A stretch of DNA of 64,000 nucleotides from Populus alba (taxonomy: Eukaryota > Streptophyta > Magnoliopsida > Malpighiales > Salicaceae): assembly GCF_005239225.2 (NCBI RefSeq), contig NC_133294.1, forward strand, positions 19,543,631 to 19,607,630. The letters run 5' to 3'. The translations under genes and the position numbers were made by a program. Shown here piece after piece: positions 12,201-25,224 of this stretch. How positions within the stretch are numbered: position 1 is the first letter of the stretch; each line of letters opens with the position of its first letter. Under the pieces are notes generated by a model, which ran no database searches, had not been told where the DNA came from, and saw nothing but the letters and a program-made list of their open reading frames with translations.

Positions 12201-15200
12201 ATAAATGAAAACAAGAACTAATATTACAGCAGATGAAAATCCAACTACTGAAACATACCTGCTTGTCTGGGAAGGCCCAAATTTGATGATGAAGGTCCAA
12301 CTAAAAGGGGATGTCGTGAGGGGGCAGCACTGTCGCCACCTCTACCAAGAAGATTGTAAATTGATGTAGTACGCCCTTGACGTCTAGAACCAAAAACTTC
12401 AACTGGCATAACATGGAGAGTATCATTGGCAAAGGCATGGTCTCTACCAAAAACCTCGATGTGGTCAAAAACATTTATCCCATTGATGCCCTCCTCCAGC
12501 CGGAGAATAACTCCATCATCTTCCTCCTCATCTTCATCGTCTTCCTCCAGCACTTCCTCATCAAACTCATCATCATCAATATCATGATCATCTTGATCTG
12601 TGTCGGGATGTGGCAAGTGATGGACTTCATCTTCTTCCAAACCATTATGCTCCTCGTCATCTTCATCATCGTCATCATCTACTTCATCCCCCTCATCTCC
12701 AGACATCTCCTCGTCCTCGTCCTCATCTTCATCCGGAGTTTCTTGCCCACGAGGCTGGATATCAAATCTTATCCCAACAGTATCCATGCCATTTTCAAGA
12801 CTCCTCATATCCTCAGAAGTTTCTTGCATAAAGTCATCCTCAGCAGCAGGAGCAAAACCTCCATCAAGATCCTGATCATGATCCATGTCATCTGTAACAG
12901 CCTCAGATCGACCAAGGTTTTGGATGGCATTAAATGATTCGGCATGGTCAGCTGACATAGCATCATGGTTGGATTGTGAGCCCATTTCAGTTGACTGGGA
13001 TATCTCAACAATATTCTCTGTTCTGACAGATTGAGACTCTGTAGGAGGTTTTGTTGAACTCTCACCTTTCCCAGTATTAGAATCAGCAGAATTGACATGT
13101 TCTTTGGTTACCAACTCCAGAGCTTTGATAAGCCCGGTTACAACTTTAGGTGAGTCAGTATGATCCAGATCCAACACTTCAAGAGTTTGAGTCAAAGACC
13201 TAACCAAACCAACATCTATAAAAGTGGCAGAAGCTTCTGGGGAGATGTATGAGCCAGTAGGTGTACGGGCAGCAAGTAAATCATTTAGCAGATCAATATA
13301 TGTCTGCATATCATTGGTTGGTGGCCTAAAGCCATCACAAGAATCAACAAACTCGCAGAAAATGTCACTGATCTCAGCAAAGACCCTCCTCCTTGCTTCA
13401 GCAGAACGAACACTGGATGCTACCAAAAACTGGTTTGCCCGAGTAGCTAGTTTATTCTTCCAGTCACCATCTATTTTCCTTTCCTTCTTCATATTTCGAG
13501 AACTCGGAATGAACTTGTGAAGAATATGGTGAAATATACCCCCAGTACACAAACCAGCGGAACCCTTCTGAAGATTAGGGCCCCGGCAACTACTAACTTC
13601 AGAATCCCTTCTAAGAAGCACATGAACAGATGAAGGATACATTAGCACAATCTCAGTCAAAAGCTTTAGGATAAAAACAACCTTTGCAAGCAATGCATAT
13701 GCTTCTTGGCAACTGGTCCCATTCTCTTCAGAAACAGTGGCTACTGCTTTTCCTTTACCTTTCGTTGCAGCAGCATCAATATCCATATCCACGGATAATG
13801 GCACATCAGTCACAACATCATCTTTCAAGGGAGGTACAAAACTGCTGATCGAATCCAAAAGAAGCTCAATAACATGTACAAAGCTCTGGGGAGATTTTCG
13901 GTGAGCTTTGGAACTCTTTGAATTCATATCATGAAGTTTCCCCTGCACATACCCAGGTGATGATGTATTCATACTGCCCAAAGTAACCTTTGCATCACCA
14001 GTATGTGGTTTCTCCCTTTCCAAAGCTTTCTCCTTCTCCTTTTCTTTCTCTTTGGATTTATCTTTCTCACGATCTTTCAGCAACACAATGTAAGGCCTGT
14101 CACCTCCCATCTCAACTTGACAAACAGATTGTGCAGCCTGCATAAAAATTGTTGGATCCCGAGAGATGACAGAACTTAAATTCAGAAGAAAATTGCGTGG
14201 AGTGACCCTTCCATTTGACTGTCGGTTAGCAGCAGTAACAAGTTTATGCCTTATCTCAGCTTCCATTGCTTGCTGGAGGGTTTGAGGATCTTCAAGGACA
14301 TGACGGATAATAGTAGCAGCAATATTATCAAATCCAGAAAAGAGGCTACTTGTTGGCAAAGAAAGAAGCAAACTCACACCATCAGCTTCAAGAAAACAAA
14401 CAGCTACAGAATGAGTTCTCGTGAGTGTGGAACATAGCTGCAGCACAGCATGCATTGTTTCAGATGGAAGCTGGTTCCTGATACAACTGCAAGAAATCTT
14501 AATAAGTCTCTTCTGCTCATCAACATCTATGTGCTTTGTAGGTGACCCCAGTGGAGATTGCAATCTGTTTTGCTTATCCTCATCAATACTGATTGAGATT
14601 TGTTGGTTGCTGACATCATCCCTCTTCAACTGCTCCACAATTTCAGCTGTCAATTTCTGATCCACCTGCAGTAGCCGATCCATCGCAAGAAAAGCTGTCG
14701 TTACCCACTTTGGAACCTGTTTTTTCTCTTTGTCAATTGAACCAGAATCCCACTGTGAAAGTGAATCAGATGCAATTTTAATCAGACCATCCTTTAACGC
14801 AATTTCACGTGCAACTGCATCTTCATGAAGTATCAAGGCCAGAACATGAAAAAGAGCAGATATCATGGTATTATTTCTGCTATCAGAGACCAGACTGCTT
14901 TGCTTCACTTGATCAAGAATAAAGGAGATGACATTAGACCTGTATTGACCATCATTCTGTGAGCATATCAACAGAAGGAGGTCCCGAACTGGAAAAGCTA
15001 GAGGCTCCTTCACTTGCAGAAGCTTTGTGCATGTTGACAACAACTCCTCGACTGGAGGAAGTTGGACCATCTCTTCTTCAAGCTGTTGGCTATTGGCAGT
15101 TGCAGCATCTTCCTTTGCATCTGATTCTGAGTTCCCCAAAGACATGGCAAGTGCACGAGCAAGTTCATCATCTTCTGGAGCTTCCTCGGGATGGGAGAAT

Positions 15201-18200
15201 AACCAGTCCATTGCCAGTTCCACACTATTTGATCCAACTTGCCTCAGAGCTTCTTCTGCCCTAGACCTGGAAAAACCCATCTCAACAATGGTTGAAATAG
15301 TTGTTTCATTCAGGGGAGGACCAGTGATACGGGCACTCGTGCTGCTGTTTGCATTTTTCACTTCAACCCCTGAATAAACATGCCTGATGATGGAAATAAC
15401 TGCACTGATGAAATCGTTACCACAATCAGCAAACTGTGGGTGAGTCCAAACAGGTAGCACTGCCTTGAGCACCATAGACTGGAGCACTTTAACAAAAGTT
15501 TCAGCATCCCGTGGAAAAGGAATAACTCCATTTACCAGAGGATGCACAAGCAAGTTCTTCGTAAACGGAGACAAAATCAATGATGATGTCACCAGGTGGT
15601 CCATAAGTTTACCATAGCTAGCTAAGGGACCATAAATCCATGAATGATCAGCATCCTCTTTATTGTCATGTTTTAGATTCCCATCATCAGTCTCCATAGG
15701 GGATGCAGGGGTCCTGTTAACAGTGAAGAGCAATTGACTCGTAGCTTCAAATGTTGTCAAAACAGATTGAACAACTCCATGTCCATATAAACAATTTAAC
15801 AGTATTGGATTACTGGAATCTGGTCTGTCCAATAATATGCCATCAATGAAATCAACAACCTTGCCAAAGTAGCGACACTTGGTTGATACAGATGCCTCAG
15901 ATCCAGAACTTACATGACCACCAAAACTCATGTGATCCAATGAAATGGAAGCCAAAGTAGAAGCCACTACCTTTGAAGATGGGGAAACATTCACAGTATC
16001 TTCCCGCCTACGAGAAGGAAGCAGCATTGCCTTTCCCAATTCTTGAAACAGATGAGTTATGTGAAAAGAAAGCGACCTCACCATGTCACAGCAAGAACTA
16101 TAATAAGATCTCTGTTTGTCATATTCCTTCCTACTGATAGCACCAGCAGTGTCTGAAGATTCAGTATGACGTGGCTGTTGAGTAGATCCAAACCGGTTCA
16201 TAGAACTATCAGTACCTAGCCTTCGTTGAAATCCAGTTGTAGCACGACCAAGATCACGGTACAGATTTATAAGATCAAAAAACTGGGATTCAAAACTCCA
16301 CCCAGATGTCCTTCTCAATAATGGATCAAGAAACTGCCTGAAGGAGTTAATTCGTTGCTCTTCAGTTTCATTTGTGCCCAGTTCAGACTCTTGTGACTCA
16401 GCAGCAGAACTAGTGCCATCATCCTCCACCTCAGGCTTAGCATCTTCAAGCAAAGCAATCTGCCAAAGAACTTCTCGCTGCACTCGTCCAATATCCTCCA
16501 GAACATCTTTGCTACCGTTTCCAAATTCTGTTAGCAGTGCAGTTACCCAGCGGTTCTCTTTTGAGTCAGCAAGAAATAGAAGGAACTCGACAAGGAAAAG
16601 TGACGAAAAGATTCCATCATCTGGCATTGTCCTGGGATCAAGCAAAAAGGACCCAGAATCCATGCCAAATCCAGTCAAAGCTTTCTTTAAATGATCCCTA
16701 AGGGAGCCACAGAATGCATGTGCCAGAGGTGCAGAGTGGTGCTGGGTAAAACCCTTGAAAACCATAGTGCTATGCAAAGCTATAGACATTCCTTCTGATG
16801 ATTGGACAATGTTATGCTGTAATAGAAGCCTCAGCAAAAATTCTATCCCTGACTTCTCCACAAATAACCGACATGTTTCCGCATTTTCCATTGTTCTGTG
16901 AAGCAGAACCATCATATGAAAAATACCTAGCTGGATGAACTGATCATTACTGATTCCTTCTGCACCTGAATCAACACCACCAACCAAACAGCAATGCGCT
17001 TCACTTTCCTTGTTCTCGGCATCCATTTCCATTGCAGTGCTGCCAACAACTTTCCCTGATGATGAGCAGTTACTGTCCGCAAAGGAAGCAATTTTATCAA
17101 TAATCTCAATAATTAAATCAACACCAGTGCTTCTCAATGAAGATACATGACGCAAAAGCTCTTCCACTGCATTTGCCAAAGGAACAATGGCTTCATTCAT
17201 CGCTAAAACATATTTTTTGCTGGTGAAGATATCAACAAGGAACCGTAAAGCAGAAGTTTCTTTCACTGCCTCTAAACCTTTTGCATTAAGACAGATGGCA
17301 CCAAGACCATTAGGAACACATGTAAGAGCCTTTGAGGCAGGAAGAACTCCAGCTAATACTGAGGATAAAAAAGCATCTGGAAGACCCATTTCATGCAAAA
17401 CAGGAAAACAAGTTGGGTCTTTGTGAATTATCTCACTCATAACAGTCACAGCTGAGTAATAAATGTCACCTCCAAATTTATCTGCATTCTTGTATATCAG
17501 TGACAAAGTAGAAGGTAAGGAGCTATCATGGGAATTCAGGGATCTGGCATTGCCAGCAGGTGCATATGTGGCAGACCCAAGTGCCTTCAAAAGCACCTTG
17601 ATGAGCCTCTTCTGCGAGTAGATATGATCATCACTGAATCTTGAACATTCACCAATGGTCACTGAATTATCAATCTCCCCGGCCAAGCCAATAATTCTAT
17701 GTACTTCTATCTGTAACCTCTGTGCCAAAAGTTCTACTCCCCCCAATTCTCGAAGCAGTGACACAGCTGAACTGCTGTAATCCATGAGCTTCTGTAAGGC
17801 TTTCACGGCCAAATAGACAAGGTGCATATGACTGGGATCTGAGTCCTCCAAAAGTGGTAAAAAAGTGGGAACCATTCCAGACCCCCTAACATTGCTCCCT
17901 GAAGCTGAGGATGACACAATATGGAGCAAATAGAACTGAAGAAGTGCTTCAACAAAGGCAAGAGAGGATGGATCATTGGAGTTCTTCAGCGACAAAACAG
18001 CTTTCTGAAGCACATTCAGGAGAATCATGCGGTTCCCTGCAGCAAAACTGATGCTAGATCCACTTAAAATCCGTGCCCGCTCATGTGATGCTGTATAAGC
18101 AGCTAACTGAGCACCTAAGGCCAGCATTGCAAGAGTTCTGATGGTTCCAGGAACAGTTTCTTCTGATCGCACGATCCTAATCAACTCATTTGTATACTCA

Positions 18201-21200
18201 GGTTCATTAGCAAAAAAGGAAGTCAGTTCATCATTCGCATCACCAGACTGAACAAGCACAATGAATGCGAGGAGGCAGATCCTGCTGTACAGCCTGCACA
18301 CTCTAGGAGAACGAAAAGCCCGAGCATATCTGATTCTGGTCAGTAATGAGAATCGAAGGTCAGGAGGTACATTATACTGCTCAATGTACTTTTTCATCAA
18401 CTGTAGGTCATCTTCTTTTTGTAAATGCAGATCTGCTGTGTGTATAACTCTCAAACTAGAAGTTGTATTACTACTGTTTTCCATAGTATTTTGGGCAGTC
18501 AGACCATGCAATTCAAAATAAAGGGTTGAGCCAATTCGGTGTTGAGACTTGTCCAGTTCATTTTCTTCATCAGATGGGAACAAACAAAGCCCTTCTTCCT
18601 GTGTTCTTTCATTTGCCATAACACATGAATATAAGCCCAAGCCTTCCTCTTTACTTCCCCAGCCCTGTGCTAGAGACAGGAGATAGCTGTTTACTGAGCC
18701 ACATCCAATCAACTTCCCACTTCCATGCAGCTTAGATGGATTGATTTTAACAAGTGCTGAAAGAGTCTCCAATGTAGCTATAAGAACCTCTGGATCTGTG
18801 GATGCTAAAAGGAGCTTGAAATGCTGATGGAAGTCACCAATATAAACTTATTAGAGAACAAACATTACAGAAGCTTTTGACAGAGTAAAAAGGCCTACAA
18901 ACAAACTTTCAACATCCATCCATTTTCAGGTGGCTTAAAAAAAGTGAACATCAAACACCTATGAGCAGAATGCAAGACTCAAATCAGATACATACCTCTA
19001 AGCCATCAAATGAACTCTTGTCATGGCAATTCTCTAAAATTATTTGCATCACTCGTAAAATTTGAAGAACCGCATGTTTTGGAAATGGACTATCATCTTC
19101 TGAAATATTATCTGATAATGAAAGGCCATTCCTACTAGACAAGTATGTCTTGAAGTATGTATCGAAATGCAGAAACAGAGGCCTCCAATGATGAAAATTC
19201 CCCTAAAGTTAAAGCAACAAATAAGATAAATAATAGAAAAGGGGAGAACAAGTAATCTTTGTACAGCAGCAAAACAATGCCTTTACCTTACTGTACTCCC
19301 ACCGAAAGCCAGAAAGGGGTATGGCTATATCTTGCAATGGACTCTGGATCACCTTGTCAACAAATGCTTTAATTTTAGGAGGCTGCAAACAAAAACCATG
19401 GTCAGACTTTTTGAAAAACAAATCGATGCAAACTACGCAACACCACATATATTATCCTCCAAGATTCTAGAGGGGAAAATCTCCCTCCTCGTGTCTGATG
19501 CATGGCAAGCAACTTATCTCAGAAAACTCAAAACTGAGTAATAGCACTAAACAAGATCATTCCTACGAATAAACTGAGGTAAAAAAAAAAAAAAAGCAAA
19601 GAAGAGTGGTTTTTCATTTTCAAACAAGATAGTTAGGAATGCGACACTAGCAGTAAGACACCAGTCGTCAAAACAAAATAAATACTGGATTAATTATAAT
19701 TCTGATAGTAGCATAAAAAAACAAATAGTTCTCACTAAACGAGAATATCCAGATAGTTCCAAAACAACTTATTCTCCTATTGACAAAAACAGGTAAAGAC
19801 TAAAGAGTCTGTTCTTGTGGCTTGACCTAGAATTGGCTGGTGTGATTTGTTTCATGATAAATAATTACCACAATGGAGCCAAGAAAAGAAATTCTTGTGA
19901 CAGAAAATGGTATCTCAAAGAAGTATATAACCTTTAGTTGAAAAATGAATAATAAAATGCAATATAAGATTTCATTGAGATTAAAACTAGAGATTAAAAA
20001 AATAAGAATTTATGAACTTTGAAAATTCAACAAAATGAGTGAAGGGATTCACATTGATCTGCATAAATTTTGGTTAGCAACATATCAACATTTACATATA
20101 AGCAGGATTTAAATAGACAATATTATTTTGTTACTTTACAATGACAAAAGGAATAAACTGCTATATGAAGTTACACACTTCAAGAAACAAAGAAAAATTG
20201 ACAATGAACATAAAATATCTAAATAAAATTTAACTTCACCAAAAAGGAACGAAGTAATATCTACAACAGGTTTTCAGAAAAAAAAAAACTGTTAGCCACC
20301 TATCCAAAATTTACAAGTAAATATGATTCAGATACCATAATAATGCTTCATGACATCATGAGGACGCAAGGAATACACTGCTATTTAGCATCAATAGCAT
20401 TTTAAGCAACATTGTGAAAAATAGGCAACAAAATAATGAAACAAGAAATAATTAAATCTACCAATAACTAATGTAACAGTGCAATAGCATTCAGATGTGG
20501 GCAAAAGTTAATGAAAATGAAAGTTAATAGGTTCAAAAAAATTCAAAAGAATATCCAGAATCAATCATTTTAAATTATCTAAAGGCATTGGAGATAAGGA
20601 AAGGGTTTAAGATTTGGTATAAAACCAAATCCGAGCTGGAGTATACAGGTTCTCAATACAGAAAAATGGTCCAGTAACTGCAACCTAAGCAGACACAGTC
20701 GATTGATTCAACAGCTGATATTCAGTGGTATTTGTAAGCCATATCGTCTTGATTGTGATGTTATTTTCTTCATAGGATACTCTGTGCTTGTTATTTTGAT
20801 CATATTCAATTCTTTCTAATAATATATTCTTTTTTATCCAGATAAGAAAAGAAAAAATTGGATTATTTAGCATTGCAGATCCTTAACTAACATTATTGTG
20901 CACATGTCAGAGCAGTTAATACATACAACCAACTGGTCTGCAGAGAATATACAGATAACAATCTGGGCAATGTAGAACTTAAAATGCACAATTTCTTTCA
21001 GAAATTAAGGACAGTCACTTTAACATGTATTGGGAATTTTTCTATAGTGCCAAACCACCTACTATTCATTATTCAAAATGGCATGCTATCTGTACTTTTA
21101 ATATGCACTCTGGAAGAAGATACCACTGCTTAGAGGTACAGAAATAAAATTGAAACTAAGCACCCTTCTAGGTGACAGTTACTTCTAGATACACTATAAG

Positions 21201-22084
21201 GTATCACATTCAATGTCCAAACCTTAGCAGAACTAGAATATCCTTTATCAGATAGCTACTTGCACATTCTATACAACACCATTACCAGGGATGCTCGACT
21301 GCAGAGACTCAATGTACTTGTCATGAGTTGATGGGAACAAACTTCCTCAGAGAAAAATTCTTGTGAAGAAACTCGGGCAAAAGCAGAGCATTTGTTATCT
21401 TTCTGTTTCTGGAATTCGACCAAACTCTAGACCCCACTAGAACTTTTTATTCAAATCCACTCGGGTACAATAAGACACACAGATCCAAAGTTTAATCCTT
21501 GGGTTTCAAGCAAAGGTGCTATAGTAACATGCTCAATCTCATGTCCCCTGCTAGAAACTATCACTCTTACTCTAGAAAAACTTCAACCAACCCCGCATCA
21601 GCCTGTTAAACCCATAAAGCTATTCAAACTCATTAAGCTATATTCAAATTCAAATAATAATTAAATTTAAATGACCAGCCAGATACTATGCCAAAGATAT
21701 ATTTTATTATATGCAACCTCCTCTCCTACTAATAAACCAAGAAAAAAAAAACTACCACTAACAGCAATTATGACTTTAATCACAAAGTCAATATGCAGTC
21801 ACTGTAGTTAAACTGATTAAACAGCCATAGAGCAACACCCTTTATTAAAATCCCACTATAATCATCAAACAGAACCAAAAAACCAACAAAAACCCTAATA
21901 GGTTCTTAAGATTTCAAAACCGAAAGAAAAACCAGTAAAAAAAAATTAAACTTGAAAACAAACAAAAATAAGTAAATAAAAAGCTTACAGTTTCAGAGTC
22001 TAATTTAATAGATGGACCGATGATGCTATCACCGGACAAAAGCTGCCGTAATCTCGATGGCAAACTCGATCGTATCGTTGCCAT
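6263..22084 (-). CDS. UPL1: HECT E3 ubiquitin-protein ligase, UPL1/UPL2 type
   Basis: Transfers ubiquitin from an E2, through a thioester on a HECT cysteine, to substrate proteins. Exons in coding order: 22084-21989, 19382-19287, 19202-18996, 18823-12259, 12090-11021, 10942-10643, 10532-10328, 9927-9656, 9568-9291, 8977-7867, 7784-7638, 7547-7467, 7384-7159, 7025-6886, 6628-6522, 6365-6263. They total 11004 nt and 3667 residues, close to the Arabidopsis UPL1/UPL2 size. The N-terminus ([16 protein letters not shown]) is followed by armadillo-like DUF908/DUF913 regions. A UBA domain lies near residues 1300-1340, a UIM ([12 protein letters not shown]) near 1350-1366, and an acidic tract near 2165-2245. 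Two ubiquitin-binding motifs ([16 protein letters not shown] and [16 protein letters not shown]) lie near 2580-2640. HECT runs from about 3296 to the end, with catalytic Cys3634 in AHTCFNQLDLP and the C-terminus GFGFG. All joins keep phase, so the gene looks intact. UPL1 and UPL2 cannot be told apart here. Confidence 0.97.
12259..18823 (-). other. 6565-bp coding exon of the UPL gene
   Basis: This single uninterrupted exon encodes about 60% of the ligase, residues 134 to about 2321. It carries the DUF913 region, UBA, UIM and the long Asp/Glu tract. Acceptor: CATCAG before the codons for HFKLLL. Donor: GCAG followed by GTATGT. It ends in phase 1 and joins the next exon as [13 protein letters not shown]. 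It has no internal stop, which argues against decay. Confidence 0.95.
19383..21988 (-). other. Long first coding intron of UPL (2606 bp)
   Basis: Donor GTAAGC follows the codons for KLDSET; acceptor TTTGCAG precedes PPKIKAF. The interior is AT-rich with many A/T runs, and no open frame resembles a known protein. All other introns of this gene are 400 bp or shorter. Confidence 0.85.
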
Positions 22085-22330
22085 TAGGCTTCCACTTTAT
22101 TACAATCTACCCTTTCAACTACTGCTACTACAACTGCAATATTAAGAAAATTATAAAAAATCAAAATCAAAACCACAAAATAAAGCCAGGAATTGGGGGA
22201 GAAAAGGAATCGGAGAAGAATCTGAAAGAAATCCCTTAGATTGATTGTAAATAAAAAGAGAGAACTGAATAGAAAAAATAGATCAAGAGAGAGGGAGTGA
22301 CCTGAGAAGGAAGCATGCACATGAGGAGAG
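22085..22330 (-). promoter_or_regulatory. Putative UPL 5' UTR with an intron and a short uORF
   Basis: On the minus strand a possible donor CTCAG/GTCACT (about 22302) and acceptor TATTGCAG (about 22129) would remove roughly 170 bp of 5' leader. In the spliced form, an upstream ATG about 22 nt before the donor would open a very short frame. That frame ends at TAG just after the junction. This is inferred from splice motifs only; transcript data are needed. Confidence 0.4.
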
Positions 22331-22392
22331 AGTGGAGTTAAGAGAAAAAGGCGAGAGATTGTTCTTCTTCTTCTTGTTTTTTTAATTTTCTA

Positions 22393-22462
22393 AGAGAGAG
22401 AGAGAGAGAGGCGAAACCCCAGAGCAAAGAGGAGAGGTGTGGTGTGGTGTGGTGTGGTGTGG
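22393..22462. repeat. Microsatellites in the UPL promoter/leader: (AG)n and (GTGTG)n
   Basis: An AG run at 22393-22411 and a GGTGT run at about 22437-22462 flank a short spacer. Read in the gene direction they are CT- and CA-rich, as is common in plant core promoters and leaders. Confidence 0.8.
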
Positions 22463-22954
22463 GGTTGAGTTTGTTTTGTGTGTTTGGAGTCGGGGAGGAT
22501 TGTCTTGGTTTTATAATACTCTCAGAATTGCGTAATTAGGATGCGTCTTTGGATTTGGACACCTAAATTATAACATACTCACTGTTCGTGAGTATTTGTT
22601 TGTTTTAGTCCCTTCACTTTATAAAGATCTAAATTTAATCTATATATTCTTAATGTATGTTTCTAACTTAGTCCTTTATTTAGTTTTTTCTTTATTTATT
22701 ATACATTTAAAGGTGAATTGTACATTAACGGATAAAAACTAAATCTAATAATGAGTAGAGATTCTTCATAACTAAAGCTAGTCAAGGGATTAATTATGAT
22801 ATTCGAAGCTATAGGGACCGATTCAATATTTTCTGGAACTGTATGGACTTAATTGTAATTTACACGGTTATGAGGGATGAGTTTTGTGCTAGGGTGAGGG
22901 GAGCTGACACATACTCAAGCTAATCTTTCAAACGCCGGTTAAGAAATCTTTTGG

Positions 22955-23115
22955 TAGTTTTGTAATCGTTATATTTTAAAGTATTTTTTATTTAAAAATA
23001 TATTAAAAAAAATTTTATTTTATTTTTTAATTATTAATAGAAAAAAATAAAAATAATAAAATATTAAAAAAAGAACATTTTTAAACGTAAAGATATTCAA
23101 ACACTTTTCAGATAC
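22955..23115 (-). repeat. AT-rich dispersed repeat, degenerate copy
   Basis: It shares the layout of the family seen elsewhere in the window: a GTATTTT-like edge, long A/T blocks, then a TTTAAACG edge. This copy reads in the minus orientation. Boundaries are approximate. Confidence 0.4.
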
Positions 23116-23553
23116 TTTATTGGTTTTATGTATTACCAGGTGGTTATTTTACAAAGAAAAATAATGTTTTTTTTTATAAAAAAAAATCCATTTCTTAAGT
23201 GTTCGCACAAACAAGATTCTTCTTCTAGCACATGGTCAATGGATTCAAGAACGGTTTATCTTCCTGATCGAATTAAGCACCATGGTAGTTTTAGGGTTTT
23301 CCATTAAATGGATTTTGGCACCTTTTTTTATTTACAAGAATATGTAGTTAGTCAATGAATTGATGAGACGGTGCCCTAGGGTTTCTGGCTTTCTCTCCTT
23401 TCTCGTTAAGAGAGAGAGAGAGAGAGACTTCCCCTCTTTGTTCTATTACCCTTTCTTGTCCTAGAAGCTTTCACCACCTCCTTTCTTTTTGTGGGATCCA
23501 AATCTTTCAATCATACATGAAGTCTAGACGTCTACCCCGAGTCTTGCAATTGA

Positions 23554-23649
23554 GCCCAACAAGAGTGGCTTGTTGGGCCATTCATATGAATTGCACCGGG
23601 AATAATATTCGGATCCGAATAAAACTGGATCCTAAGAGCATGATCATGC
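23554..23649. repeat. Cluster of perfect palindromes / hairpin
   Basis: GCCCAACAAG (23554-23563) and CTTGTTGGGC (23569-23578) form a 10-bp perfect stem with a 5-nt loop. TTCATATGAA (23581-23590), ATTCGGATCCGAAT (23607-23620) and GCATGATCATGC (23638-23649) are perfect palindromes in the next 70 bp. Confidence 0.8.
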
Positions 23650-23842
23650 AATTCATGCTTGACTTGAGATGACAGATTGACCGACGCCTCCTTTCACCAC
23701 AGATCTGTTCTAATGATTGCGGCAATGTTGAAACGAGTTACCGAGGGAGAATAGTCGACAGTATGTTTCGTCAATCCTGATGAATATTGTTGGAAATGTC
23801 ACCGAGATAGCACAACCATGCTCATATTTTATATATATATTA

Positions 23843-23854
23843 GCTTTGATACCA
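23843..23854 (-). other. Possible retrotransposon primer-binding site relic
   Basis: The minus strand reads TGGTATCAAAGC, an 11/12 match to the initiator-Met tRNA primer-binding motif TGGTATCAGAGC of plant LTR retrotransposons. No LTR pair, gag or pol reading frame was recognised around it, so this would be a relic or chance. Confidence 0.3.
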
Positions 23855-23929
23855 CGTGATGCTGCGGATCATTTTTTTTTATAAAAAATATTAAAAAAAA
23901 ATAAAAATTTAAAAATTTTGGGTTTTTCT

Positions 23930-24930
23930 ACAAAGTTATACCCAAAAATCTCGGGTCTGGCTGCAACACCTGACCTAAAAGTAATATTTATAATATTAAT
24001 AATAAAATTAAACTTGCATGACCCAAGTTTAAGTGAAGCTGACTATAACACCGGAGCCAAGAATATTGGATGTGGGTCTGGCTATAAGGTCATGTCATAA
24101 AAGTGTGATAATTTAATAGATTAATTAAAAAAAACAAAGAAAAAAAATCAACATAAAGGAAAAAACTAATGAAGAAAAAAAAAAAGAAATTGAATTAATT
24201 GGGTTAACCCTTCAAACCAAGTTATCCCGTAAAACCTAGGATTTGCGTCATGAAAGTTTGATAACTAAATAGAAAAAAAAATAACGGGTTTACCCATCAA
24301 ACCAAGTTAACATGTCAAGCTTAGGATACATGTCATGAAAGTCTGATAATTAAATAGAAAGGAAATTAACTTTAACAAACTAAACTAAATGAAAAAAATA
24401 ACTCGTCAAATCAGGTTAACCCATCAAACCCGAGATTTATATCATGAAAATATGATAACTAAATAAAAAAAAATTTAACATTAACAAACTAAATCAAACA
24501 AAAACAATTCATTAAAAAAAAATTAAAAAGAAAAAAAACAGTCATATAATATAATACACTATAATAATAATTATAATGAAAAAACGTGGGGAAAGCTAAA
24601 GCTAAAGCTAAATTTTCAACTAACTCAATATTAAAAAAATAAATTTAACAAAGATAATTTAAAAAATAAACATGTGGAGGAAACACTAGCCAAACAAAAA
24701 TCATGTAAGGGAAACACTGTAGTAATCCATAGGTATTTTTTTTTTTTTAAAAAAAAAAGTTACAAAGCTAAGTTCTCAATCAGTTTAATATATATAAAAA
24801 ATCAAGATCCGTGTAATGAAAGTATGATGACTAAATTATTATTTTTTTTCACATTAACAAACTAAATTAAACAAAAAAAATCAAAACTGAATTCTTTAAT
24901 TAAAATAATATTATTTAAAAAAAATAAGAA
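23930..24930. repeat. Degenerate direct-repeat field
   Basis: A unit containing variants of GTCATGAAAGTTTGATAACTAAAT recurs near 24094, 24250, 24334, 24433 and 24815. Nearby are variants of AACCCATCAAACC and of ACATTAACAAACTAAA. Spacing and sequence are irregular, so this is an old, decayed array. No coding capacity is seen. Confidence 0.6.
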
Positions 24931-25224
24931 AAAAATTCAAAACTTGAGTTGATACGTTCAATTTCCGACCCACTACCTGGATTTTTAACCATGTCTGACT
25001 CCTAGATGATAATGTCATGTAACCATGGTTGTGAGTGGAATAAGGAAGTTACAAACGAATATTTCCAGCACGGTAGCCCAAGGATCCCACGAATAAACCC
25101 TTTCTCTCATTCGGCTTTCCATTTTCTATCCAGCAGTAGGTCCACAAAACGTGTCGTGTGCGCGCAAGAAAAAGTCTTCACCTATCACCGGAAGAGGAAA
25201 AGCCCAAAACAGGCAGAGTAAGAA

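Noticed and set aside
12377..12937. Plus-strand open frame of 186 codons
   Set aside because: It is the antisense shadow of the acidic GAT/GAA-rich part of the UPL exon, which reads as Ile/Phe/His-rich sequence on the other strand.
22084..22320. Minus-strand frame upstream of the UPL start, rich in Leu/Phe
   Set aside because: It ends at a stop overlapping the UPL ATG and consists mostly of pyrimidine-rich intron-like sequence. It is better explained as 5' UTR and leader intron.
23843..23854. A complete LTR retrotransposon
   Set aside because: Only the primer-site motif was found; no paired LTRs, polypurine tract or polyprotein motifs were seen, so it is kept only as a low-confidence relic.
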